Shown here piece after piece: positions 15,690-23,223 of a stretch of 52,076 nt of DNA. Below the pieces are notes generated by a model. That model had not been told where the DNA came from, made no database searches, and saw only the letters and a program-made list of their open reading frames with translations. The translations under genes were made by a program, and so were the position numbers. Numbering within the stretch: position 1 is the first letter of the stretch; each line of letters starts with the position of its first letter. The DNA comes from a virus. The stretch is from positions 1 to 52,076 of the IMG/VR virus record IMGVR_UViG_3300019135_000050; one strand, given 5' to 3'.

Positions 15690-16136
15690 CTATTCTTCAT
15701 AATCAGGCAGTTTGTCGATGAAGTCAGCAGGCTTGTTGCTGCGACCTTTGATCTCGTAAGTCGCATTATCGTTGCCTTCCGCCTTTGCTTCCCAGAGCGT
15801 AATTTCTTCTGGGTTGAGGTAGATGTCGGAGATTCGCACGCGCTCCGCGTTGCCCGTTTCTTTGTCGAGGGTTTCACCGATGATGAACGGAAGGACAGGC
15901 GTTTTGCCTTTCGTCAGCTGATCTACGCAGTAGTATTTCAGCGCCGCATTGACCGAGGAGATCCGGAGCGTAACCTCGTTGTACCAGCTGTCAACGGTCT
16001 GGACAGGTCCCTTCTGCAACCGGTTCACGTCGCCGTACTGTACTTTCAGAACGACGCGGCCTTCCAGCGTTCCATCGATGGGATCACCGTTGTCGTCGTA
16101 CACTTGGCAGTTTTTCAGCTTGATGTCGCGTTGCAT
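15690..16136 (-). CDS. xkdM: Tail tube protein (XkdM)
   Basis: 148 residues. IKLKNCQVYDDNGDPIDGTL, EVTLRISSVNAALKYY and the beta-rich pattern are typical of XkdM-type tubes of contractile tails. Tube rings stack inside the sheath. GGAGGTG precedes ATG 16136 by nine bases; the gene follows the sheath stop by a few bases. Confidence 0.9.
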   Translation of the reverse strand: MQRDIKLKNCQVYDDNGDPIDGTLEGRVVLKVQYGDVNRLQKGPVQTVDSWYNEVTLRISSVNAALKYYCVDQLTKGKTPVLPFIIGETLDKETGNAERVRISDIYLNPEEITLWEAKAEGNDNATYEIKGRSNKPADFIDKLPDYEE

Positions 16137-16139
16137 CTA

Positions 16140-17480
16140 TTACAGCACCTCCCACTCGACGTCAAAGTTTTCGATGGCATCCAGAGGTCTCGCCGACAGT
16201 TTGAAGCCGCGGCGGTCGCCGGTTCCGTTTTTCTTGTCCGTGAAGGACCATCCGGCGTCAATGGCCCCCTGCTGCTCGCGTACCTCCATATAGGCCTTTA
16301 CCGCACCGACGAAGGTAGCGCCACCCAGGTCGTTGTTGTCCAGCTTCCCTTTGTACTTCTTGCCTACAGCGGTGATGTCGTTCACGATCTGGTCGAGCGT
16401 CATGGAAACACGGATCTTCCCGTAGTCCTCCCGGTCATTCGGCCCCAGTGTAGAGAGCGTGTTGACGGCGCTCTCGATGATGTAAACATCCCCGTCGCGT
16501 GTAGCGATCAGCGTGCCGGTACTGAGCGCGTTCAGGATCTCGCTGTGTCCCCAATCCTTTTTGGCTTTTTTCAGGGGGACAATGACAGCCGTCAGGGACT
16601 GATCTGCAGGTGTTGCGGCAACCATGCCCGCCACCCAAGCGGCCCACTGCGTGCTGTTGTAGTCCTTTCCGTTGTTGTGGGTGCCCGCGATCGCGCAGTT
16701 GACCACGTACCGCGCATTCATGGAGACGGAGCGTTCCGTGTGCTTTGTCATGTCAGCGTCATCGGTCTCTTTGCCGCCGATGACCAGCGTGCTCAACTTT
16801 TTCGAGAGAGCGCGACGGTCCGCGATGAACTGTTTCGCCGCTGCTTGAACCGCCGCGTCGTCAGACGGGAGATACATCGCATCAAAGTCCGATCCGGAAA
16901 CCGCGTTGATGATTTTCGTAAAGTCCGCAGCTGTCAATGGTGCGTTACCGGAGGCGCCGTTCGTAAACTGCGCGTCCGCGACGTCGCTGACCGCCGTGTC
17001 CCCCAGCTTCTTCGCACGCACAAAATCGGAGGAAGCTGTTTTCGTCACCAGCTCTGCAGCATCGGCAAACGAGAACTTCTCCAGGATGCCTGTTGCGTCT
17101 TTTACCTGCAGCTCCTTTTTCCCGGGCTCTGCGGAGGAGGCAAGGATCGTCACGCGCAGGTTATTTCCGTAGGTTCCGGGGTAACGGGCCGCGATTTCGA
17201 TTGCGCCGTCCTGCACGTACTTTGCAGCAGTCTCGTTCCCGTTTGTTACACGGTATCCGAGGACGGTAGCACCGCCCTCTGCAGCCAGCTCGATGGTATC
17301 GACCAGTCCGAGCGTTTCTTTGTAGCGCTCCTCGTATCCCGTCATCCGTACGATAGTGTTAGGGGCTCCCCACTCAGCCTGATACGGAACAAGCACGACA
17401 CCGCTTTTCGGGAGCACGCGCTCTTGCGCCTTTGCAATGAGGTCGACCGTGACCCCCGGTCTTTGCCGTTGAATCGTCAT
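16140..17480 (-). CDS. xkdK: Contractile tail sheath protein (XkdK)
   Basis: 446 residues with the sheath family N-terminus (RPGVTVDLIAKAQERVLP), the RYPGTYGNNLRVTI segment near residue 95-108, and the conserved C-terminal contractile domain (YGKIRVSMTLDQIVNDITAV, then YKGKLDNNDLG). It marks the phage as myovirus-type. The start overlaps the upstream gene by ATGA. Length is normal for the family. Confidence 0.95.
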   Translation of the reverse strand: MTIQRQRPGVTVDLIAKAQERVLPKSGVVLVPYQAEWGAPNTIVRMTGYEERYKETLGLVDTIELAAEGGATVLGYRVTNGNETAAKYVQDGAIEIAARYPGTYGNNLRVTILASSAEPGKKELQVKDATGILEKFSFADAAELVTKTASSDFVRAKKLGDTAVSDVADAQFTNGASGNAPLTAADFTKIINAVSGSDFDAMYLPSDDAAVQAAAKQFIADRRALSKKLSTLVIGGKETDDADMTKHTERSVSMNARYVVNCAIAGTHNNGKDYNSTQWAAWVAGMVAATPADQSLTAVIVPLKKAKKDWGHSEILNALSTGTLIATRDGDVYIIESAVNTLSTLGPNDREDYGKIRVSMTLDQIVNDITAVGKKYKGKLDNNDLGGATFVGAVKAYMEVREQQGAIDAGWSFTDKKNGTGDRRGFKLSARPLDAIENFDVEWEVL

Positions 17481-17674
17481 CGGTTGTCACCGCCTTTGTA
17501 TTTGCTCAGTCTTTGTTTGACCTCATCCTCGGAGATCAGCTGGTCGTCCTTTACATCAAAAAGAGCGCCCGCCACCTCGAACCTTTCGGCTTTCAGGTGC
17601 GCAGCGCTCTCGATCCAATCCTGTTTGGTTCGCTTGATCCCAGAGGATTCGACGGCCTTTGGTTTTGGTGCCAT
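17477..17674 (-). CDS. Small YqzN/YkzM-type protein before the sheath
   Basis: 65 residues from ATG 17674 (GAGGGGG nine bases ahead; an ATG nine bases earlier is too close to it). RTKQDWIESAAHLKAERFEV followed by a short acidic linker and QRLSKY resembles YqzN/YkzM-domain phage proteins that typically precede the sheath gene. The function is unknown, probably an assembly factor. Confidence 0.7.
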   Translation of the reverse strand: MAPKPKAVESSGIKRTKQDWIESAAHLKAERFEVAGALFDVKDDQLISEDEVKQRLSKYKGGDNR

Positions 17675-18123
17675 CAGGTCCATTCCCCCTCAATGTCAAA
17701 TGTGTTGATCTTCTCGGCAGTATCCTTCGGAATCGATACGGTGTACTCGTATCGGAAGGTGATCTCGGTCCTGTCTTTCCGCTCCGTACGAACACGGAAT
17801 GACGTGCTGTCTATGTTGATGTAGAGCCCGTCCGTCTTCCCCCGAAAGCTATACCGCTCTTTTCGAAGAAGCTGCCGCAGGGGTTCGCTGCTGATCGGCT
17901 GGTACACTCCGTTCACCTTCGGGTGATGGAGCACGATACCGGCATCCGCGATCACTTTGTAGGACGTGAGCGTATTCCCTCTTTCCGTGACGCTCTGCGT
18001 TTGAATGAACGCGATTGGCGGATTGAACTTCGCGGCCAGCCACTCGTCGAGACTGTCCAGGATGGAGAGCTCCGGATACGCCTCGTTTACCAGATCGATC
18101 ATGCAAGAGAGTTCGCGGTCCAT
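17674..18123 (-). CDS. XkdJ-position neck/tail completion protein
   Basis: 149 residues, starting at an ATG that overlaps the XkdI stop (TGATG). FNPPIAFIQTQSVTERGN and VRTERKDRTEITFRYEYTVS suggest a beta-rich tail-terminator-like protein. Its place between the gp10-like protein and the sheath matches the tail completion slot of xkd-type phages. The longer upstream frame is a shadow. Confidence 0.75.
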   Translation of the reverse strand: MDRELSCMIDLVNEAYPELSILDSLDEWLAAKFNPPIAFIQTQSVTERGNTLTSYKVIADAGIVLHHPKVNGVYQPISSEPLRQLLRKERYSFRGKTDGLYINIDSTSFRVRTERKDRTEITFRYEYTVSIPKDTAEKINTFDIEGEWT

Positions 18124-18605
18124 CACTTCACCAGCCTTTCCAGTTCTGCCTGCAGCAGTTTTTCGATGAGAGCCTGCATGCCGCCTCGGAAGTTCTCCAG
18201 AGCGATGTCGAAGTATTTTCGTCCGATGAAGGAACGTGGACGAGCCCAGAATCCCGTTTTCGCGTCGGGATCGTAAACGAACCCGCCATTGGCCTGCCAA
18301 TAACCCGGAACGAAATAGCCTTTCTCGATTGTGTATCCGTCGTTCATGTACTCCGCGTAGGTCAGATTGGAGCCGACTTCGAGCGTCAGGGCGTTGCGGT
18401 CTCCGTCAAACTCCCAAACGTTCCCGTCGCCGCCCTGCGTGAAGGATTGCCACATGGCACCGGTGTCAATCAGGTCCTGACGGCTGATCTCATTGATTAC
18501 GTAGTTGAGAAGTTCCTCGCCAAGTCTGTAAACGATGCCCTGGATTATCTTCGGAACGTCCTGGTTCAACTTCCTCAACCGCTCTTCAAATTGACGAAAG
18601 TCCAC
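18123..18605 (-). CDS. xkdI: HK97 gp10 / XkdI-like neck protein
   Basis: 160 residues. FEERLRKLNQDVPKIIQGIV, IDTGAMWQSF and AEYMNDGY are the classic HK97-gp10/XkdI signature. It acts at the head-tail joint. Coupled to neighbours on both sides. Confidence 0.88.
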   Translation of the reverse strand: MDFRQFEERLRKLNQDVPKIIQGIVYRLGEELLNYVINEISRQDLIDTGAMWQSFTQGGDGNVWEFDGDRNALTLEVGSNLTYAEYMNDGYTIEKGYFVPGYWQANGGFVYDPDAKTGFWARPRSFIGRKYFDIALENFRGGMQALIEKLLQAELERLVK

Positions 18606-18931
18606 TACTCCGCCCCCCGCTTTTCTTGAATGGCGACCACAGACAGAAAACGTCGTCCAGGGGTCACGTCCACCACCACAAAGTCACCACGACCGGGGAT
18701 TTCCAAGACATCATCCTTCCGGACATCCTCTCCTAAACTGAATCCGATGGACGCCTTGTATTCCCATGTCACCGGGTCGGCATTGGAAGGACGCTGCCAG
18801 GACGATTCTACAGCCCGAATGCACCCCTCTACCGTTCGGGGGGGTAACTCAACCAGACCCATTCTGTTTCGCCCATCCTGAGCCGTTTCCGTTCGTTTCA
18901 CAATGATCTGATCATTCATTCGATGCCTCAT
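18605..18931 (-). CDS. Head closure / XkdH-like protein
   Basis: 108 residues from ATG 18931 (ATGA overlap with the upstream stop); an internal ATG at 18919 has the better ribosome site. DQIIVKRTET, VLEIPGRGDFVVVDVTPGRR and the beta-barrel-like pattern fit phage head-closure proteins in the XkdH slot. Confidence 0.75.
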   Translation of the reverse strand: MRHRMNDQIIVKRTETAQDGRNRMGLVELPPRTVEGCIRAVESSWQRPSNADPVTWEYKASIGFSLGEDVRKDDVLEIPGRGDFVVVDVTPGRRFLSVVAIQEKRGAE

Positions 18932-19308
18932 AGGATCATCGCCCGCACGTTCCCCCCGTCGCTCGCTTCTGCTGTAAAGCTCATCCACTGCCGGAGCAGG
19001 GAGTCGACCAGCGGGCTCCCCGTCGTCACCGCGGCCCGTTCAACTGACCATGAGTAGCCCTGGTCGGATTCCGACGTAATCCCGCGTGCCTCTGCACCAA
19101 GCACCTCGTCGTTGTCTGTCAGGGCCAAGGCCTCAACAAGGCGGAAATGAGCGACTTCCAGACGACTGTCATCGTCTACGAATGGTCGGGACGTGAACAA
19201 CTCGATTCGAACTTTCGCTTCGTCAATGAGATAGGAAAGCCGTTCATGAGTCATATCCTGAACGGCTCGTGTGCTACTCTGCTGCTTTACCTTCTCCGGC
19301 GTCAGCAT
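18928..19308 (-). CDS. Head-tail connector (YqbG/XkdG-like, DUF3199)
   Basis: 126 residues from ATG 19308 with GGAGG eight bases ahead; the frame overlaps the end of the small upstream gene. ERLSYLIDEAKVRIELFTSR and the long helices that follow are typical of gp6-type connector proteins (YqbG family). Confidence 0.78.
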   Translation of the reverse strand: MLTPEKVKQQSSTRAVQDMTHERLSYLIDEAKVRIELFTSRPFVDDDSRLEVAHFRLVEALALTDNDEVLGAEARGITSESDQGYSWSVERAAVTTGSPLVDSLLRQWMSFTAEASDGGNVRAMIL

Positions 19309-19486
19309 GGCGTCCGCCTCCCCGGCCAGACTTCTTCTCCTCCACGATTTCAAGGTCATCGAACGCTTCGGTCAACGCTTTTGCTTCTTCATCAGAAACC
19401 TCGTAGGCCTCTCCTGCATTGAAAAAGCGCCCTCCACCGATGTGCAGAGCGCCTTTCTCATGCTTGTATTTTACCTTCGGCATCAT
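19274..19486 (-). CDS. Small YqbF-like protein after the capsid gene
   Basis: About 70 residues: KVKYKHEKGALHIGGGRFFN followed by a short helix-rich part (DEEAKALTEAFDDLEIVEEK) and a Gly/Arg-rich tail. The first part resembles YqbF-type proteins next to the capsid gene in skin-like elements. Two adjacent ATG codons (19486, 19483) are both usable with GAGGGGG ahead. Confidence 0.65.
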   Translation of the reverse strand: MMPKVKYKHEKGALHIGGGRFFNAGEAYEVSDEEAKALTEAFDDLEIVEEKKSGRGGGRHADAGEGKAAE

Positions 19487-19497
19487 GCATCCCCCTC

Positions 19498-20442
19498 TTA
19501 CAGTTTGCTGCCTGTCATCCAGGCAACGGCTTCTGTTTCCAGAACAGCAGCATCTGCGTACCCAAACAGGATGTGGTAGGTTGCATCCTTGATCGCAGCC
19601 GTCGCGCCGTCTGCAGTCCGCTTGTATCGCAGGTCACGAGTGAATACCGGCACCAGGTTGCTTAATGGCGTCAGGGCCACGAAACCGATTTGCAGGGACT
19701 GCACTACCTCGATCGGGTATCCAGCGATCTCCGTCAGCTTACCGTTGACCAGCGTGACGTCGCCCAAAGCAGTGGAGCGCTTCTGCACGAGTGCGACCAG
19801 TTTCTGATAGGTCCGGCGAGGCATGATCCACGTCAAGTCGGTCATGTTCAAGTATTTTTCATCCAGCAGCAGGACGTGGTTGACGAAATCGTCGATGGTT
19901 GGCTCGTTCGTGCCCAAGTCTGTTTTCAACGTGGACGCTTTCATTTTCTTCACAAAGCCATCCAGAATGGACAGGAACGGATCCGGAGTAACACCATCGG
20001 CCAGCTTAGCGGTTGTATCGCCATTGAACAGCAAATCTTGCATGTCTACCCCGAACTGTCCCTGAACCAAATCGATGGTTTTGGTTTCAACATCGTCCCC
20101 GCGGGCCGTGTTGTTATACCATACGTCATCGTCTTTTAGCCATTCATCCCAGAAAACCTTTTTCACTGCGTACGGTACTTCTGGGTTCTCGATACCGCCT
20201 GTTCCGTTCGGGGTTTCCGTTCCGGTATGCTCCCGAATCTGGCGGGACTTCACTTTCAATCTTGGCAGTTTACCCGCAGGAACGTCCGTGTATTTCGTAT
20301 TCAGTTTCGGCAGCGTGGTCGCCTTCTTCAGCGTGTCGACGATAAACGCTTCCGCCTCTTTTTTCGGCATCGTCAGATCAATCGACTTGCGGATGGTTGA
20401 GAGCTGCTGTTCTTTTGAAATCAATTGGTTGTTTGCTGTCAT
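19498..20442 (-). CDS. Major capsid protein
   Basis: 314 residues; ATG 20442 has GGAGGT seven bases ahead. SIDLTMPKKEAEAFIVDTLK, GKLPRLKVKSRQIREHTGTE and VDMQDLLFNGD are typical of HK97-fold capsids in PBSX-type phages. It builds the icosahedral head and lies directly after the protease/scaffold gene. Confidence 0.9.
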   Translation of the reverse strand: MTANNQLISKEQQLSTIRKSIDLTMPKKEAEAFIVDTLKKATTLPKLNTKYTDVPAGKLPRLKVKSRQIREHTGTETPNGTGGIENPEVPYAVKKVFWDEWLKDDDVWYNNTARGDDVETKTIDLVQGQFGVDMQDLLFNGDTTAKLADGVTPDPFLSILDGFVKKMKASTLKTDLGTNEPTIDDFVNHVLLLDEKYLNMTDLTWIMPRRTYQKLVALVQKRSTALGDVTLVNGKLTEIAGYPIEVVQSLQIGFVALTPLSNLVPVFTRDLRYKRTADGATAAIKDATYHILFGYADAAVLETEAVAWMTGSKL

Positions 20443-20443
20443 C

Positions 20444-21691
20444 TTATTGACCTCCATTCATGAGTCGAATGTAGCTTGGCACATCACTTTTTCCAATGGG
20501 AGCATCAGCAGGGGGCTGGCCGCTTGGACCACGGCTGTTCTTTACCAGTTGCACGTCCGCTGCCAAAGTCTCCACCTGCTTGGTGATCGGCTCCAGTGCT
20601 TTTTGGATTGCTTCAGTGATGGCGTTGGCTTCCGGATTTGCTGAAGCTGCAGTCGTGGCCGCCGGCTGCCCTCCTTCATCCTTTTTCAACTCCGCAACTT
20701 CCGTTTGAAGCTCTTGCAGTTGCTTGGTTATTGGGGTCAGTGCAGCCGAAACAGCTTTTTCGATGTCTTCAGGTTTCACGTGGTCATCCTCCTTGTCTTC
20801 TACCTCGGAAAGGATTTCCGAGAGCGCTGCTTGCGCGTTTTTGAGTTTTTCCAGGCGTGCGGCAGAGATCTTCTTCCCAGCCTTTTCGATTTCCGCCGGC
20901 GGTTCCCCGATCGACTTCATGATGTTGTCACTGGTGAGCAGCCTCTGCAGGATGCTTGTCAGGTCTTCGATCGCTTCACGGATAACCGCTGCGTCGGTTT
21001 CGAATTCATACCGGTCCGTCTGCCAGTTATAGCGACATACAACTCTTTCGAAAGAGTACCAGGCATCCCAGAACCCGGTTTCCTTCCGAGACTGCTCAAA
21101 GCGATCCTTGACCGCTCCTTTTCGGATGCCTGTCAGGTCGGCGAGCGCCTTTGCGATTGAACGCAAAAGCCCCTTCTCTACCGCATCACTCTCGGTAGCA
21201 GAAGAGGCTTCATCCAATTTCACGCGCTTGCCGATCCCCCACATTGAGAAACCGGTGATCTCCCCTTTTTCGATGGCCGACCAGGTGTCTTCATTCGTGA
21301 CTTTTACCCCGGCCACCCAGGAGCCTTTCTTGATCGTCTGATCTCCCAGCTGCATGTCACAGGGAGCGATGTACGACTCGACCACGTAGCCCTCGTCGGC
21401 CTCCAGGTCGTGCTGTTTGTCGATGTTGTAGATGCTTTTCGCTTGCATGAAACCGTGCGCGGCTTTCTCGATCTCCTCGGCGGTCATCATGTCCCCGTGC
21501 GCGTCCACGACGTCCGGCTGGTACACCACACCGTATACGATCTGCTTCGGCTTGTCGGCTTTCGCGATCACGATGCTTTTCTGCACCGGCTCCCCGCCTT
21601 CTTCCTTGATGATGGCGAACGGTACACCGTTGGCGCCTTTATCAACCAGCGAAATGTGGGTGATTTTCGCGTCCTTCAATTCGTACGGCAT
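20444..21691 (-). CDS. xkdF: XkdF-like prohead protease fused to a scaffold-like coiled coil
   Basis: 415 residues from ATG 21691, with AAAGGAGGTG upstream. Residues 1-170 are the XkdF serine-protease domain: HISLVDKGANGVPF, VYGVVYQPDVVDAHGDMMTA, YNIDKQHD with the candidate catalytic His, and SWVAGVKVTN...GEITGFSMWG with the candidate Ser. The C-terminal half (about 285-400) is charged and coiled (TKQLQELQTEVAELKK, TKQVETLAADVQLVKN), like a delta/scaffold domain. The one gene therefore supplies both maturation protease and scaffold. Confidence 0.88.
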   Translation of the reverse strand: MPYELKDAKITHISLVDKGANGVPFAIIKEEGGEPVQKSIVIAKADKPKQIVYGVVYQPDVVDAHGDMMTAEEIEKAAHGFMQAKSIYNIDKQHDLEADEGYVVESYIAPCDMQLGDQTIKKGSWVAGVKVTNEDTWSAIEKGEITGFSMWGIGKRVKLDEASSATESDAVEKGLLRSIAKALADLTGIRKGAVKDRFEQSRKETGFWDAWYSFERVVCRYNWQTDRYEFETDAAVIREAIEDLTSILQRLLTSDNIMKSIGEPPAEIEKAGKKISAARLEKLKNAQAALSEILSEVEDKEDDHVKPEDIEKAVSAALTPITKQLQELQTEVAELKKDEGGQPAATTAASANPEANAITEAIQKALEPITKQVETLAADVQLVKNSRGPSGQPPADAPIGKSDVPSYIRLMNGGQ

Positions 21692-21768
21692 TCCTCGTTC
21701 ACCTCCTTTCCACAGTGAATTTTCTTCGGTCAGGAATAGCATAAACACCGCCTGCCTTTCCGGAAATG

Positions 21769-21791
21769 AAAAAACGTCACGATTGTGACGT
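21769..21791 (-). terminator. Terminator at the end of the immunity gene, inside the head operon
   Basis: Perfect 7-bp stem ACGTCAC / GTGACGT with a 4-nt loop and six following U. The stop codon of the immunity gene (TGA at 21777-21779) is part of the hairpin. It separates portal/MuF-toxin/immunity from protease/capsid. Confidence 0.75.
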
Positions 21792-22064
21792 CTTGATTTT
21801 ATCGAGGTTTTCTGATACTACTTCACGAAGCTGCTTTTCCTCGATTAGATGGGGATCGGCTTCTCGTACCTTCGGCTCGGGTTGATAGTAGGCGGCCACA
21901 TCCCGAATTGCATCCAGGAACGCATAGCAGGGATCGTCAAACAGGTCCTCTTCATGATCAAACAGGTAACCCTCGTATTCATCGACGAACACGTCAGCCT
22001 GCAGATCCCCTGAGAGAAACTTTTCTGCTAACGCTATCAAGTGCTGCGTATGCTTATTCGTCAT
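21777..22064 (-). CDS. Putative immunity protein (colicin-immunity-like) for the MuF toxin
   Basis: 95 residues, acidic and helical. HLIALAEKFLSGDLQADVFV followed by DEYEGYLFDHEED and FLDAIRDVAAYY has the pattern of the bacterial self-protective colicin-like immunity family (small four-helix proteins that bind and block a nuclease toxin). Its start overlaps the end of the MuF-toxin gene by 11 bases, so the pair is translationally coupled in the toxin-then-immunity order normal for polymorphic toxins. The family assignment is by pattern; the partnership is inferred from position and acidity. Confidence 0.65.
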   Translation of the reverse strand: MTNKHTQHLIALAEKFLSGDLQADVFVDEYEGYLFDHEEDLFDDPCYAFLDAIRDVAAYYQPEPKVREADPHLIEEKQLREVVSENLDKIKTSQS

Positions 22065-23223
22065 CCTCTATCAACTCCTTCCATTCAGCCTTCGGTCGCT
22101 TTGTGGGGACAAAGTTTTTAATCTCTCCGTTGTCGGCGGCAAAGTGAACCGAGACACCGTTTAAGAACTTCACGACCGTCCCGTTGGCTTCCAAGTATGT
22201 TTTCCCGTTTTGAATCGCATCGATTACGTCATCGACAGACTTTATCCGGCCGTTATTGATGTGCCCGTGCAAACGGTTGAGCGCGTGCTCTAGCGCGTGA
22301 TACCCGGTGTCTTCTTTGATGCGCTCATGTGTACCCGTCAACTTTTGCCGGTAGGTTTCACTGTGCCCGGGATGACGAACTTCGAACACGTCTTCCACGA
22401 TAACCGATTGCATGGTACATCGACAGTTTATGATCTGTCGGGTACTCCCATTCGGATCTCCTGGAAACATCAAGTCCTCACGGCCAACACGAAACGGTTT
22501 GTCGATAGGCATTGTTTGGCCGTTCGCTACCCGGTGGTCAGCGCGTGTGCGCTTGTTGTTCGCGGATCTCCAGCGTTTTTTCTTCACGACACCCGACTGT
22601 CTCCATCCTTCGAGCTTGCCCCCATTTGCTGCCGCTGTAGTCATCGTGCGCGAAATTCGCAGCGCGCGCGTCATACTGAAGGGGCCTACCTCACCGCTAG
22701 CAGCCTGTCTGCTTACTTCTTTTACCAGTATAGCACGTTCTGCGGGTGCCTTGCCTCCCTCAATTGCTGCGCTGAAGGCATTCAGCAGATGCGTACGTGA
22801 GGTTTCATTCATGTCAGGAACAAGTTTTTCCAGTTGTTTCGTGAATTTCGCGGCCGCCTTGTTCGCAGTGTTCCACTTCGCCTCATCATTCACCGCCACA
22901 GCCTCGGATTTTCCGGCAAGCTCGAACAGAGGGAGAAAGGCTTTTTTCATCGCCTCTTTGAACTTATCCTGAAAGAGTTCACTTGACTGCACCCGCAGAA
23001 TAACTTTCAGTAACTCATCTGGATCCGTCAGCAGATCATCGCTCAGTTCCTGTATAGCCGCGTCCAACTCGGCTCCCTGCAGTTGTAACAGCTCGGCGAT
23101 CGCGTCCTCGCCTTCCTTGTACAACTTCTCAAGCATCATCCGCTCTGCGTTTGTCAGATCAAGGCTGTCCAGAAAGTCGTCATCGTCAGCTTTGGTGATC
23201 AGAAAAAGGCATTGGTCACACAT
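22054..23223 (-). CDS. MuF/SPP1-gp7-like minor head protein with C-terminal polymorphic toxin-like domain
   Basis: 389 residues. Residues about 185-275 are the MuF core: RALRISRTMTTAAANGGKLE, RTRADHRVANGQ, FPGDPNGS and the closing INCRCT. A MuF protein normally ends near here. Instead about 115 residues follow (290-386), with YHALEHALNRLHGHI, IKSVDDVIDAIQNGK and GTVVKFLNGVSVHFA. That resembles the polymorphic toxin type 50 (Ntox50-like) or colicin-type nuclease domains found on phage MuF proteins. MuF sits inside the virion near the portal, so the domain could be carried into a new host with the DNA. A small acidic immunity-like gene follows directly. ATG 23223 has GAGG about ten bases ahead. 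Confidence 0.82.
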   Translation of the reverse strand: MCDQCLFLITKADDDDFLDSLDLTNAERMMLEKLYKEGEDAIAELLQLQGAELDAAIQELSDDLLTDPDELLKVILRVQSSELFQDKFKEAMKKAFLPLFELAGKSEAVAVNDEAKWNTANKAAAKFTKQLEKLVPDMNETSRTHLLNAFSAAIEGGKAPAERAILVKEVSRQAASGEVGPFSMTRALRISRTMTTAAANGGKLEGWRQSGVVKKKRWRSANNKRTRADHRVANGQTMPIDKPFRVGREDLMFPGDPNGSTRQIINCRCTMQSVIVEDVFEVRHPGHSETYRQKLTGTHERIKEDTGYHALEHALNRLHGHINNGRIKSVDDVIDAIQNGKTYLEANGTVVKFLNGVSVHFAADNGEIKNFVPTKRPKAEWKELIEDDE

